IMG/VR virus record: IMGVR_UViG_3300019927_000016 | Span: 1-29,489 of that record | Length of the DNA: 29,489 nucleotides | Direction: 5' to 3' (one strand) | Source: a virus | In this document: piece by piece, positions 15,014-21,955 of the stretch | How the letters are laid out: every line of letters starts with the position of its first letter | Position numbering within the stretch: position 1 is the stretch's first letter | Notes under the pieces: model-generated | What the model saw: the letters and a program-made list of their open reading frames with translations, nothing else | Databases searched by the model: none | Told to the model about the DNA's origin: nothing | Program-made: the position numbers and the translations under genes

Positions 15014-15745
15014 ATGTCTGAAAACTCTCCGTGGAGAGATGAAAGTCTGCTTCGGGATGCATATCTTGAGTACGGTTCTCAGAAGAAAGTTGCTGAAGAA
15101 TTTGACTGTTCAAAAGCTACTATTGGGAATTGGATGAAAAATCACGGAATTGAAGTTCGGAAAAATCACCCGTCATGTCCCCTATACCATGAAAATAAAC
15201 TCCGCTCAATGTATCGAGAGTCTGGAAGTGTTGAGCGAGTCCGAAAGCGGTTGAATTGTTCTCCAAATATCTTGAAAAAATGGATGGACTATCACGGCAT
15301 TGAGCGAGATTGGAAACACAAAGACCGAGGTGAAATGACCAATGCCGAGTGTGAACAGTGTGGGGGTGTTGATGTTGTCTATAAATCAATTCGAGAACAG
15401 TTTGACAAATGGTTCTGTTCCCGAGATTGCATGGGAAATTGGCAGAGTGAGAATCAGGTAGCCGAAAACCACCCAAGCTGGAAAGGTGGCTATCAAGGCT
15501 ACGGGCAGGAGTGGTACTATGTTCGGAAAGACTGCCGAGAACGTGATGGAAATACTTGTCAGAAGTGTGGAGACAAAGATAATGAGCGGATTCCTGACGT
15601 TCACCACATAGAGCCTGTACGTTCCTTCGATGAACCCGACGAAGCTCATAACTTAGATAACTTAGTCCAGTTGTGCCGGACGTGTCACAATAAAATCGAG
15701 AAGTACGAACCAGAAAAACAGCGCGAAATTCTGAACTTTAACTGA
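15014..15745 (+). CDS. HNH homing endonuclease inserted between polymerase halves
   Basis: 243 aa. Two similar helix-turn-helix units stand in tandem near the N-terminus (KKVAEEFDCSKATIGNWMKN and VERVRKRLNCSPNILKKWMD), each ending in a HGIE-type turn. A CxxC pair (CEQCGG) and FCSRDC form a zinc site. The nuclease domain has RDGNTCQKCG, DVHHIEPVRSF, HNLDNLVQLCRTCHNKI: the full HNH motif with two zinc CxxC pairs. The HTH style matches the smaller HNH protein at 3903, suggesting related invaders. It lies in the same direction inside the polymerase gene, and its stop is two bases before the polymerase C-terminal gene. Confidence 0.92.
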   Translation: MSENSPWRDESLLRDAYLEYGSQKKVAEEFDCSKATIGNWMKNHGIEVRKNHPSCPLYHENKLRSMYRESGSVERVRKRLNCSPNILKKWMDYHGIERDWKHKDRGEMTNAECEQCGGVDVVYKSIREQFDKWFCSRDCMGNWQSENQVAENHPSWKGGYQGYGQEWYYVRKDCRERDGNTCQKCGDKDNERIPDVHHIEPVRSFDEPDEAHNLDNLVQLCRTCHNKIEKYEPEKQREILNFN

Positions 15746-15747
15746 CA

Positions 15748-16353
15748 ATGGCAGAAACAAAGAAAATCGAAGATGTGAGCGACAGCGATACAGTTGGGAA
15801 AATAAAAATAAGCGGCTACCCTTGCGTGAAAGCGAACACCGCCGAATTGACAAAGCAGGTACAGCGGGATTGCCTCGAAGCAATCGTCCGTGGTGAAGAT
15901 TCCGATGAGATTCGGAAGATAATCCGCAACGGTGCAACTCTTATCGACCCCGCCGACCCGGACTTTGACTTGATTGGTATTCCCGGCGGTCTTGGAAAGG
16001 AGATTACCGATTACAGTTGGACGAATGGAACGCCGAAAGGAGCGTCCCCTCGGGCGGCTTACTACGGAAATCTATTCGTTCCGAAGGTCAACTTCGGCAA
16101 GGGTAACACGGTCAAGCGGGTCTATCTGACCGGCGTGAACAAGGAGAAGAACGGTCGGATGTACGAAATGGACGTGATTGGGTACGAACGCGGTGCCCAA
16201 CTCGATGATTTCGATGGCGACCTCGATGTTGACGTTCCCCGGATGCAGGATACCCTTATCCGAAATCCGATGGAAGATATTCTCGATGCGATTGACGTTG
16301 ACATTGACGCGGCGATGAGTGGTCAACAGCAGACCGGACTGGCCGCGTTTTGA
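15748..16353 (+). CDS. polB: Family-B DNA polymerase, C-terminal thumb part
   Basis: 201 aa. After about 16 new residues it continues where the other half ends: VGKIKISGYPCVKANTAEL and TKQVQRDCLEAI match the start of the PolB thumb (usually KG.E..R.D....t+.vQ+.vl+.il). IGIPGGLGKEITDY and the later NGTPKGASPRAAYYGNLF are the following thumb signatures. The C-terminal end QTGLAAF resembles a PCNA-binding (PIP) box. The two halves must assemble as separate chains unless the transcript is spliced. The HNH gene between them explains the split. Confidence 0.85.
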   Translation: MAETKKIEDVSDSDTVGKIKISGYPCVKANTAELTKQVQRDCLEAIVRGEDSDEIRKIIRNGATLIDPADPDFDLIGIPGGLGKEITDYSWTNGTPKGASPRAAYYGNLFVPKVNFGKGNTVKRVYLTGVNKEKNGRMYEMDVIGYERGAQLDDFDGDLDVDVPRMQDTLIRNPMEDILDAIDVDIDAAMSGQQQTGLAAF

Positions 16354-16367
16354 TGAAGTGTGAAACG

Positions 16368-16374
16368 TATAAAA
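16368..16374 (+). promoter_or_regulatory. TATA box for the 16410 gene
   Basis: TATAAAA lies 36-42 bases before the ATG in an AT-rich gap after polB, a fitting distance for an archaeal promoter. It does not belong to the TACCGTCTATAGAG family, so this gene may be controlled separately. Confidence 0.5.
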
Positions 16375-16409
16375 TCGACTAAACAATCGTAGCTTGCGTA
16401 ATTCTAACA

Positions 16410-16853
16410 ATGAGTACGACTACTAAAAAAGAGAACAGTACCAAAGAAGAACTAACAACTAAATTCACGGAGGTGTTTGGAAAATCTGAAATAGATGAGC
16501 GTGTGATTGACTCAGGTATTCAAGATTCCGATAATGTCGTCGCAATAATTTTTAACTGGGATAAGTGGGTTGACGCTTTGAACTTCTCTATAGAAAGGAG
16601 CGAATTTTCTCAAACACCTACTGGATTGACTTCTGGTAGCTATGGTAACAATCCGACCATCTTCTCGGATGGTGAATATCCATCTCACTACACAAATGAA
16701 TATCTTGACAAACTGAAAGAATTTCTCGGCTACGATTTGCGTAAAAATCTGGAGAAAATATCTCTAATGAAGCAAAAGAATGCTCCAATGCTGGTGGAAG
16801 AAGGTGGATTCGACATTATTATAGCTCCACGACTTCCGCCGGAAAATATCTAA
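16410..16853 (+). CDS. Hypothetical protein, 147 aa, AT-rich gene
   Basis: Not recognised. The first 30 residues are Thr/Lys/Glu-rich, followed by a likely helical/beta domain (DNVVAIIFNWDKWVDALN), a Ser/Gly/Tyr-rich loop and a helix (YLDKLKEFLGYDLRKNLEKI). It has more lysine and less acidity than neighbouring viral proteins and a lower GC content. With its own TATA box and position between two operons it looks like a recently gained cargo gene. Confidence 0.7.
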   Translation: MSTTTKKENSTKEELTTKFTEVFGKSEIDERVIDSGIQDSDNVVAIIFNWDKWVDALNFSIERSEFSQTPTGLTSGSYGNNPTIFSDGEYPSHYTNEYLDKLKEFLGYDLRKNLEKISLMKQKNAPMLVEEGGFDIIIAPRLPPENI

Positions 16854-16862
16854 GACCAAATG

Positions 16863-16906
16863 CGACACCTTTAAGTCCTTGGATACCGTCTATAGAGTGA
16901 AGGCAG
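16863..16906 (+). promoter_or_regulatory. Viral consensus promoter P4
   Basis: CGACACCTTTAAGTCCTTGG then ATACCGTCTATAGAGTGAAG and GCAG, with the same spacing as P1 and P2. It ends about 9 bases before the 146-nt tRNA-like RNA and probably also drives the thyX/dcd operon. Confidence 0.75.
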
Positions 16907-16914
16907 TTATTTTT

Positions 16915-17060
16915 GCGACCGAGATTTCGGCATACCCGCTGAGGGTAGTAGCTACCCACTTGCCCGAAAGGGATGGTGTTAGTGATACTGAATGACAGTT
17001 AATCGGCTAACATATCAACGTGGTTTCCTCAGTGTGGAGGTTCGACTCCTCCCGGTCGCG
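16915..17060 (+). ncRNA. 146-nt tRNA-like RNA (acceptor and T arm canonical)
   Basis: Perfect 7-bp acceptor GCGACCG/CGGTCGC with discriminator G, and a perfect T arm GGAGG-TTCGACT-CCTCC. The roughly 110 bases between do not form a normal D and anticodon arm. They hold several stems: TTTCGGCA with TGCCCGAAA (one bulge), GGGTAG/CTACCC, GTTAG/CTAAC and ACTG/CAGT. This suggests a tRNA interrupted by an intron or a tmRNA-like tRNA mimic. It follows promoter P4 directly and precedes a protein gene by six bases. The second such RNA, at 24195, has the same total length. Confidence 0.55.
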
Positions 17061-17066
17061 TTCGGA

Positions 17067-17324
17067 ATGTTCACAGAAAAGCAAAGAGAGAAGATGTTCA
17101 GCAGTAGCGAGCCTGAATGTACTGTAACCGAAGAAGTGGTAGCAAAGAAGGCAGTTGAGATTTTGGACACGCTTGCCATGCGGATTCATGAGGGAGAAGT
17201 TGATGTGAAACAAGTTACTGTGGGTCCAGACTCCGATAATCTTGGTCGGGTAGCAACACCTCTCCGACTACGAGAGCGAGAACTGTGTATCAAATACCGC
17301 GATACAGAAGCGGAGACTCAATGA
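17067..17324 (+). CDS. Hypothetical protein, 85 aa
   Basis: I use ATG 17067, just after the tRNA-like RNA; upstream starts would lie inside that RNA. The chain has a charged helical N-terminal half (VTEEVVAKKAVEILDTLAMR) and a short basic, beta-like C-terminal half ending next to the thyX start (ATGA overlap). No known family. Confidence 0.65.
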   Translation: MFTEKQREKMFSSSEPECTVTEEVVAKKAVEILDTLAMRIHEGEVDVKQVTVGPDSDNLGRVATPLRLRERELCIKYRDTEAETQ

Positions 17325-18013
17325 ACGTAGAACTAAAGGAAGACAAGAGTAGCACAGACCCGGACGACGCGACGATTCTTGCCGCCCGTGGAGACTATCT
17401 GAGTGAACCGCTCGTTGGCAAGACGGTTGAAGACGCGATGGAAGGGACAGAAAAGACGAAAGAAGAGCTAATCGCTGGTCTACTCCGCTCCGGTCACTTC
17501 GGGCCGTTCGAGCATCCCACGGCGTTCTTCGCGGTCGAGGGCATCTCTCGCGTAGCGATGGCACAAGTGACGCGACACCGGCATATGTCGTTCGACGTGC
17601 AGAGTCAGCGGTACGTTGACTTTGGAGACAAAGAGCCGGTGATACCAGCGTCATTTCAAGATGTAGAACACATCAATTTCCCGGCGTCTGGAGCATCAGA
17701 TTATATGGACTTCGGGAAAGCGTTGGAACTACATTGGGAAAACGCAGTTAGTCTCTACGACCAAGCAATCGAAGCTGGAATTGAAAAAGAAGACGCCCGC
17801 TTCTTCCTCCCTCAATGCACTCCAGTTAACCTCACGTTCTCTGCGAACCCACGTTCCCTAATGCACTTCTTCGACCTTCGCAAGAATATGAAGGCACAAT
17901 GGGAAGCGCGAGAGTTTGCTACACAAATCCTCGATGAAGTGGAAGAATGGGCACCGCTGACGTTTGAAGCATACGAGAAGTACGTCAATAACAACTCGTT
18001 GAGGGCACCATAA
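17321..18013 (+). CDS. thyX: Flavin-dependent thymidylate synthase ThyX
   Basis: 230 aa from the ATG overlapping the previous stop. The ThyX signature RHRxxSxxxxSxRY is present as RHRHMSFDVQSQRY (about residues 84-97). FGPFEHPTAFFAVEGISR upstream and the C-terminal FFDLRKNMKAQWEAREFA are family-typical. The enzyme makes dTMP from dUMP with FAD, NADPH and methylene-tetrahydrofolate. It shares an operon with dCTP deaminase, which can feed it through dUTP/dUMP, supporting viral dTTP supply. Confidence 0.95.
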   Translation: MNVELKEDKSSTDPDDATILAARGDYLSEPLVGKTVEDAMEGTEKTKEELIAGLLRSGHFGPFEHPTAFFAVEGISRVAMAQVTRHRHMSFDVQSQRYVDFGDKEPVIPASFQDVEHINFPASGASDYMDFGKALELHWENAVSLYDQAIEAGIEKEDARFFLPQCTPVNLTFSANPRSLMHFFDLRKNMKAQWEAREFATQILDEVEEWAPLTFEAYEKYVNNNSLRAP

Positions 18014-18210
18014 TGGTTGAAACAAAGAGAATAGTTTATGGGTATTCTCCCGGCGACGAAATTACTCTTGGTGGGGAGACACACGAAGTGTCGTATGTAA
18101 ATTTCACTCAGGGATATGAGGATTATCGAGGTGATTTCACCATTCGGACTGAGTGTGGACTTTCTCTGAGTGGGCCTGCTGATAAAGTAATCCCTATCCT
18201 CTATGAATAA
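18013..18210 (+). CDS. Hypothetical beta-rich protein, 65 aa
   Basis: Start overlaps the thyX stop (TAATG). Alternating hydrophobic residues and glycines (YSPGDEITLGGETHEVSYVN) suggest a small beta-barrel domain. No cysteine cluster apart from one residue. Function unknown. Confidence 0.65.
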   Translation: MVETKRIVYGYSPGDEITLGGETHEVSYVNFTQGYEDYRGDFTIRTECGLSLSGPADKVIPILYE

Positions 18211-18280
18211 GTGTCGAAGATACGAGTTCGAGGAGGTCGTGGATTGGGAGACGATTATTAAGGAAATGAACGATGTCTAA
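18203..18280 (+). CDS. Very small protein, 25 aa
   Basis: ATG overlaps the end of the previous gene and the stop overlaps the next start. The peptide is a short charged helix (FEEVVDWETIIKEMNDV). Overlaps on both sides favour a translated gene, but the length limits confidence. Confidence 0.4.
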   Translation: MNKCRRYEFEEVVDWETIIKEMNDV

Positions 18281-18476
18281 CGAACAAGAATTTCTGGAGT
18301 GGTTGGCAGAACAAGACCGATACTGGATTCCTGATAGCGAGGTCGAGGAAAAGTTCCCCGACCTTGAGTACCGCATGATTGGTGTCACGAAACAATACGA
18401 CGAGGAAACTGGAGAAACGAAGACCCCGGCCCGCGATTGGCGGCAGGGAGTAAAAACAGGACGGGTGACTGACTAA
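18273..18476 (+). CDS. Hypothetical protein, 67 aa
   Basis: Acidic, helical N-terminus (NEQEFLEWLAEQDRYWIPDS) followed by a mixed domain ending in basic residues (RDWRQGVKTGRVTD). Its start lies inside the preceding small gene and its stop overlaps the next start. Not recognised. Confidence 0.6.
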   Translation: MSNEQEFLEWLAEQDRYWIPDSEVEEKFPDLEYRMIGVTKQYDEETGETKTPARDWRQGVKTGRVTD

Positions 18477-18679
18477 TGAATATTGATGGAGATGAGTGGA
18501 CGCGAAGATTTTTCATTGGCTATGCATCCGTTCTTGGATTGGTGATAGCCGCAATTACTCTCGGAACAAAAGTCGGTCGCGGTTTCCTCTTGTTCGTGAT
18601 TGTGTTGCTGTCGATAATTCTCGGACTCGGTTGGGCTGTCGATGTTCTCCACGAAGGATATAAGCAATACACACAATGA
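18476..18679 (+). CDS. Two-span membrane protein, 67 aa
   Basis: After a polar start there are two hydrophobic helices, about residues 13-31 and 37-55, joined by a short basic turn (TKVGRG). The C-terminus is polar. It overlaps dcd at ATGA. Membrane location is clear; the role is not. Confidence 0.7.
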   Translation: MNIDGDEWTRRFFIGYASVLGLVIAAITLGTKVGRGFLLFVIVLLSIILGLGWAVDVLHEGYKQYTQ

Positions 18680-19227
18680 CAGTCCTTTCTTCCCACGACA
18701 TTCAACGGAGTATCGGTTACGGTGGGATTGGGGCAACTCGCGATGGTGAATCGCTATCCATCGAGCCTGCCTCAATGGACGTTCATCTCGGGAACGAAAT
18801 AGCCTACACTAATCGGGAGAAAGTAGTTGACGTTACTGACCCCGACACTTATCCTGAGTACAATTTCTGTCCGGTAGATAACGCTCATATCATGCCCGGA
18901 GAGTTTTGGTTGGCAACGACGGAAGAGCAGATTACAATTCCGAAGAGCAAAGTAGCGTTCCTTCACGGTCGAAGCTCGGTCGGTCGTCTTGGCCTATTCA
19001 TTCACAACGCTGGACTGATTGACCCCGAGTTTTCCGGGCAGATTACCTTGGAGTTGTTCAACTCTGAAAGCTATCCAATGCGGTTGAAGAGTGGGATGAA
19101 GATTGCACAAGTCACATTCCACGACTTGAGAACGGCACCCGACGTGGGATATTCCAAGCACAACGGAAACAAATACGACGGACAGAGCGGCCCAACGCCA
19201 AGTAAACTCTACGAGGACTTCCAGTAA
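18676..19227 (+). CDS. dcd: dCTP deaminase
   Basis: 183 aa. The active-site block HGRSSVGRLGLFIHNAGLID (about residues 97-116) followed by FSGQITLEL carries the conserved S/R residues and the catalytic Glu of the dUTPase/dCTP deaminase fold. The N-terminus (MTVLSSHDIQRSI) and SIEPASMDVHLG are typical of Dcd, and GQSGPTPSKLY matches the C-terminal nucleotide-closing segment. It converts dCTP to dUTP, or to dUMP if bifunctional, ahead of ThyX. Confidence 0.93.
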   Translation: MTVLSSHDIQRSIGYGGIGATRDGESLSIEPASMDVHLGNEIAYTNREKVVDVTDPDTYPEYNFCPVDNAHIMPGEFWLATTEEQITIPKSKVAFLHGRSSVGRLGLFIHNAGLIDPEFSGQITLELFNSESYPMRLKSGMKIAQVTFHDLRTAPDVGYSKHNGNKYDGQSGPTPSKLYEDFQ

Positions 19228-19445
19228 TGTATATTCCAGCACTTAACGAAATCACACGACAAGGGCTTGACGAAGAGCCTGAGTTTCCAGAGAACCATGA
19301 AGAGTTGAAGTACATGATTCTCTTTCCCGACGACTATGAGGGATATGGGAGTGACGTGAAGGGTAACGTCGCCCTCCTCCTCAATGAAGAGAACGCGAGA
19401 GAGGTCAAACGTCTTGCCGAAGATATAATCGAGGACTTGGAATGA
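19227..19445 (+). CDS. Hypothetical acidic protein, 72 aa
   Basis: Start overlaps the dcd stop (TAATG). Proline/Glu-rich N-terminus, a strand (ELKYMILFPDDYEG) and a C-terminal helix (NEENAREVKRLAEDIIEDLE). No recognised family. Confidence 0.65.
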   Translation: MYIPALNEITRQGLDEEPEFPENHEELKYMILFPDDYEGYGSDVKGNVALLLNEENAREVKRLAEDIIEDLE

Positions 19446-19654
19446 ACGACTGGCGTTCGTACCATTACTCCTTCTTGATTGGTTCGGTAATACAGGCCGT
19501 TCTCGTCGTTCTCACGCTCCACTCACTCTATCCGGCCCTCGTTGCATCTGTCGTCAATCTCGCTTTCACGCTCTTTCTCTATCCGCTCATGGCGGTGTGG
19601 TTCTCGAAGCAGAAGTGGAGTCCGGTTCCCCCGAAGCTCGGCCCTCAGCAGTAA
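19442..19654 (+). CDS. Two-span membrane protein, 70 aa
   Basis: Two hydrophobic helices, roughly residues 9-30 and 33-54, with a Trp/Lys/Pro-rich polar tail. Start overlaps the previous stop (ATGA). It ends the thyX/dcd operon. A role at the membrane is likely but unspecified. Confidence 0.7.
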   Translation: MNDWRSYHYSFLIGSVIQAVLVVLTLHSLYPALVASVVNLAFTLFLYPLMAVWFSKQKWSPVPPKLGPQQ

Positions 19655-19663
19655 ATATATAAG

Positions 19664-19726
19664 GTCTTTAAAGACTTAAATCGGTATCTTTAACTGTTTA
19701 GTTACCGTCTATAGAGTAGAGGCAGT
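19664..19726 (+). promoter_or_regulatory. Viral consensus promoter P5 with upstream palindrome
   Basis: GTCTTTAAAGAC (19664-19675) is a perfect 12-bp palindrome. Directly downstream lies the family promoter: CGGTATCTTTAACTGTTTAG then TTACCGTCTATAGAGTAGAG. The palindrome resembles the GTCT-AGAC core found in P0 and P3, so it may be an extra operator or overlap a second TATA box. It heads the rtcB operon. Confidence 0.7.
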
Positions 19727-19813
19727 TCATAATACAATATAATATTCTACTTCATCGAGGGGTGTTTGAGTCTTTTACTGTGTTGTATTATTGCGGTGCT
19801 GTTAATTAGAATA

Positions 19814-19972
19814 ATGAGTAGTACACCAGAAGTCAGAGAGAATTGTTCGTATAGTGGGTATAACAAGCAGAATGGGATTTCTTGCACCAATGACGATTTG
19901 TGTGCAAATTGTTGGATGGACCGAGACGTTGAGACTCACCGAGAATTGTACGAGGCGATGGGCGACCTATGA
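19814..19972 (+). CDS. Small cysteine protein, 52 aa
   Basis: I choose ATG 19814; a TTG 48 bases upstream would add a hydrophobic leader (LLLCCIIAVLLI), possible as a signal or membrane anchor but lacking ATG. Cysteines lie in ENCSYSG, SCTND and LCANCW, suggesting a zinc site. The stop overlaps rtcB (ATGA), so the two are co-expressed. Function unknown. Confidence 0.6.
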   Translation: MSSTPEVRENCSYSGYNKQNGISCTNDDLCANCWMDRDVETHRELYEAMGDL

Positions 19973-21339
19973 TTATCAAAGGAGAACACACGACGGCTGA
20001 CGTAAAGCTCCCTCAGAGTGAGATTGAAGATGGACTCATTGAGGAAATGCAGGAGCAGGTGGATAATGAGGCGTTCCAGAATCCCATCAAATATATGCCG
20101 GACTGTCATGGCGGCCTCGGTCCCCATGCTATCGTCGGCTTCTCGATGGGTCTTGGCGACCGAATAATCCCCAACTCTGTCGGTGGTGACATTGGGTGTG
20201 GAATGATGGCGGCGAAAGTTATTGGAAGTAAGGTTGACTTTGACGACATTGACGACCTTCGCCGCGTCAATGAAGACGTTCGTGACCGCGTTCCGATGGG
20301 GACTGGCCGAGTGAATGACCGTTCGGACGAGGACTTTTCGGAACTATACTCGTGGTGGTGTGCGAATCTCAGCCTCGATAAGCTTCATAAATATCTGACT
20401 GACAGTCAGCTTGGTGAGCGTCGTTTCGAGGACGAACGATTCGACATAGAGTATTTCGAGGATTTGTGCGAACGAGTAGGAATCTCTGAGAGTTACGCTA
20501 AAGATTCTCTTGGAAGTCTCGGCGGTGGAAATCACTTCATTGAGGTGGCTGAGGGTGAAGAAGACGGGTCGCTTTGGATTGTCGTTCACTCCGGTTCTCG
20601 AAATCTTGGTCAGCGGGTGTGTAGCTATCACCAAGAAAACGCCACGTTCGAGCGAGAGAATGAAATCGCGTGGGGAGAGATGCGTGACGAAATCAAACGG
20701 TACGTCATGTCCGATGGAAGCCCCGATTGGGAGAAAATCAAAGAGCAATTCGAGGGTGAGAAAATCGCTGAAATTGGCGATGAGATTGATTCTCACACGT
20801 CTGATTCCAACCGGAACACCAAGCTTGATTATCTGGAGGGGCCGGAGATGTACGATTATCTCAAGGACATGGTGTTTGCTCAGGAGTACGCATCTGACAA
20901 TCGCCTTTTCATGGTTGATGAGGTCGCCACCGCCCTCGGTGGGGAAGTTTCTGAGATAATCAATTCACCCCACAACTACGTGGATTTCCGGTCGGGAACG
21001 ATTCACAAGGGTTCCACCCGTGCCGCTTCTGGAGAGCGGTTCGTCATTCCGATGAACATGGAAGATGGGACGTTGTTGTGTCGTGGAAAGGGCAACCCTG
21101 AATGGAATCAGTCGGCCCCACACGGTGCTGGTCGGCTTGGTTCTCGGGGATGGGCACACGAACAATTCGACGGCGACGAGGTTCGCAAGCGGATGTACGA
21201 CGGTGGGACGTATTCAGCGAACGTCCCCACGGATGAAGTGCCGGAGGCCTACAAAGACACCGCGCTCATCGAGGAACAAATCAAGCCGACCGCCAAGGTC
21301 GTTGACCGGCTTGTTCCCGTGATGAATTTCAAAGCATGA
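19969..21339 (+). CDS. rtcB: RNA ligase RtcB (3'-phosphate/5'-OH)
   Basis: 456 aa, near the usual 400-480. All key motifs are visible: GGDIGCGM (Mn-binding Asp and Cys), SLGGGNHFIEV, VVHSGSRNLG, SPHNYVDF, the GTP-site IHKGSTRA, and SAPHGAGRLGSR with the His that carries the guanylate. RtcB joins RNA ends left by tRNA splicing endonuclease and by RNA-damaging nucleases. Its promoter belongs to the same class as the tRNA clusters, which supports a tRNA-linked role in infection. The downstream 57-aa gene overlaps its stop. Confidence 0.95.
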   Translation: MIIKGEHTTADVKLPQSEIEDGLIEEMQEQVDNEAFQNPIKYMPDCHGGLGPHAIVGFSMGLGDRIIPNSVGGDIGCGMMAAKVIGSKVDFDDIDDLRRVNEDVRDRVPMGTGRVNDRSDEDFSELYSWWCANLSLDKLHKYLTDSQLGERRFEDERFDIEYFEDLCERVGISESYAKDSLGSLGGGNHFIEVAEGEEDGSLWIVVHSGSRNLGQRVCSYHQENATFERENEIAWGEMRDEIKRYVMSDGSPDWEKIKEQFEGEKIAEIGDEIDSHTSDSNRNTKLDYLEGPEMYDYLKDMVFAQEYASDNRLFMVDEVATALGGEVSEIINSPHNYVDFRSGTIHKGSTRAASGERFVIPMNMEDGTLLCRGKGNPEWNQSAPHGAGRLGSRGWAHEQFDGDEVRKRMYDGGTYSANVPTDEVPEAYKDTALIEEQIKPTAKVVDRLVPVMNFKA

Positions 21340-21509
21340 ATCAAGAGCTTGCTGGCGTGACTGACCTTCGGGAACAGTTTGAGAAGGACATTGAGAAAGC
21401 ATACCAACTCGGTCTACTTCACGGTATCAATGCTCAATCTATGGCTCAAGTAGAGAATGACGTTCTGACGTTCGAGGATTACGGTTGGCGAACTGAGCGG
21501 CGCGACTGA
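21336..21509 (+). CDS. Hypothetical helical protein, 57 aa
   Basis: ATG overlaps the rtcB stop (ATGA). Mostly one amphipathic helix (DLREQFEKDIEKAYQLGLLH) followed by a short acidic and aromatic tail. Translationally coupled to rtcB, so a partner role is possible but unproven. Confidence 0.65.
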   Translation: MNQELAGVTDLREQFEKDIEKAYQLGLLHGINAQSMAQVENDVLTFEDYGWRTERRD

Positions 21510-21521
21510 AATTTCAATTCA

Positions 21522-21704
21522 ATGTTTCACATGATGAGGCACGTAGCAGAGGCATCAATGATTTTCAATATGAGAATGACCCTTGGAGACGAGCGGGTGT
21601 ATGAGAGTAGCAAAAATCTCTCTACAGACTATCGTTCAAAGCTGTGTGGAAGACACCCGGCTCAAACTGAGGGGATTATCGGCGGTTGGCAAGATAAGCA
21701 ATGA
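21522..21704 (+). CDS. Hypothetical basic protein, 60 aa
   Basis: Met-rich N-terminus (MFHMMRHVAEASMIFNMRMT), then a polar basic segment. It is less acidic than its neighbours. The stop overlaps the next start. No cysteine pair or membrane segment; not recognised. Confidence 0.5.
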   Translation: MFHMMRHVAEASMIFNMRMTLGDERVYESSKNLSTDYRSKLCGRHPAQTEGIIGGWQDKQ

Positions 21705-21955
21705 AATCGTGGCGTGACTATTCTGCGGTGTCCGTCAAGGATTTCCTCAAGCACTATACTGACGGCGATGTAGGCCACGGAGGGAACCGCTATCGCTGTT
21801 CAAAGTGTGGGTCGGAGTACCCAAATGTCGTTGATGTACGCCGTTGCTGGCAATTGTATCATGGACAGCAGGTCTATGATGATGGCGAGTACGACCGCGA
21901 GAAGCACGCGATTCCGATTACGTTTGACGAGAATGGAGAAGAAATAGATGGGTGA
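21701..21955 (+). CDS. C2H2-like zinc-finger protein, 84 aa
   Basis: YRCSKCGSEYPNVVDVRRCW with QLYHGQ after it gives C-x2-C-x11-C-x4-H, a plausible single zinc finger around residues 32-54. The N-terminus is short and helical, the C-terminus acidic. Start and stop overlap the neighbours. Likely binds nucleic acid or a protein; target unknown. Confidence 0.7.
   Translation: MKSWRDYSAVSVKDFLKHYTDGDVGHGGNRYRCSKCGSEYPNVVDVRRCWQLYHGQQVYDDGEYDREKHAIPITFDENGEEIDG

Noticed and set aside
14965-15748. An intein inside the DNA polymerase
   Set aside because: Stop codons separate the three genes and no intein splice-site Cys/Ser and His-Asn junctions are seen.
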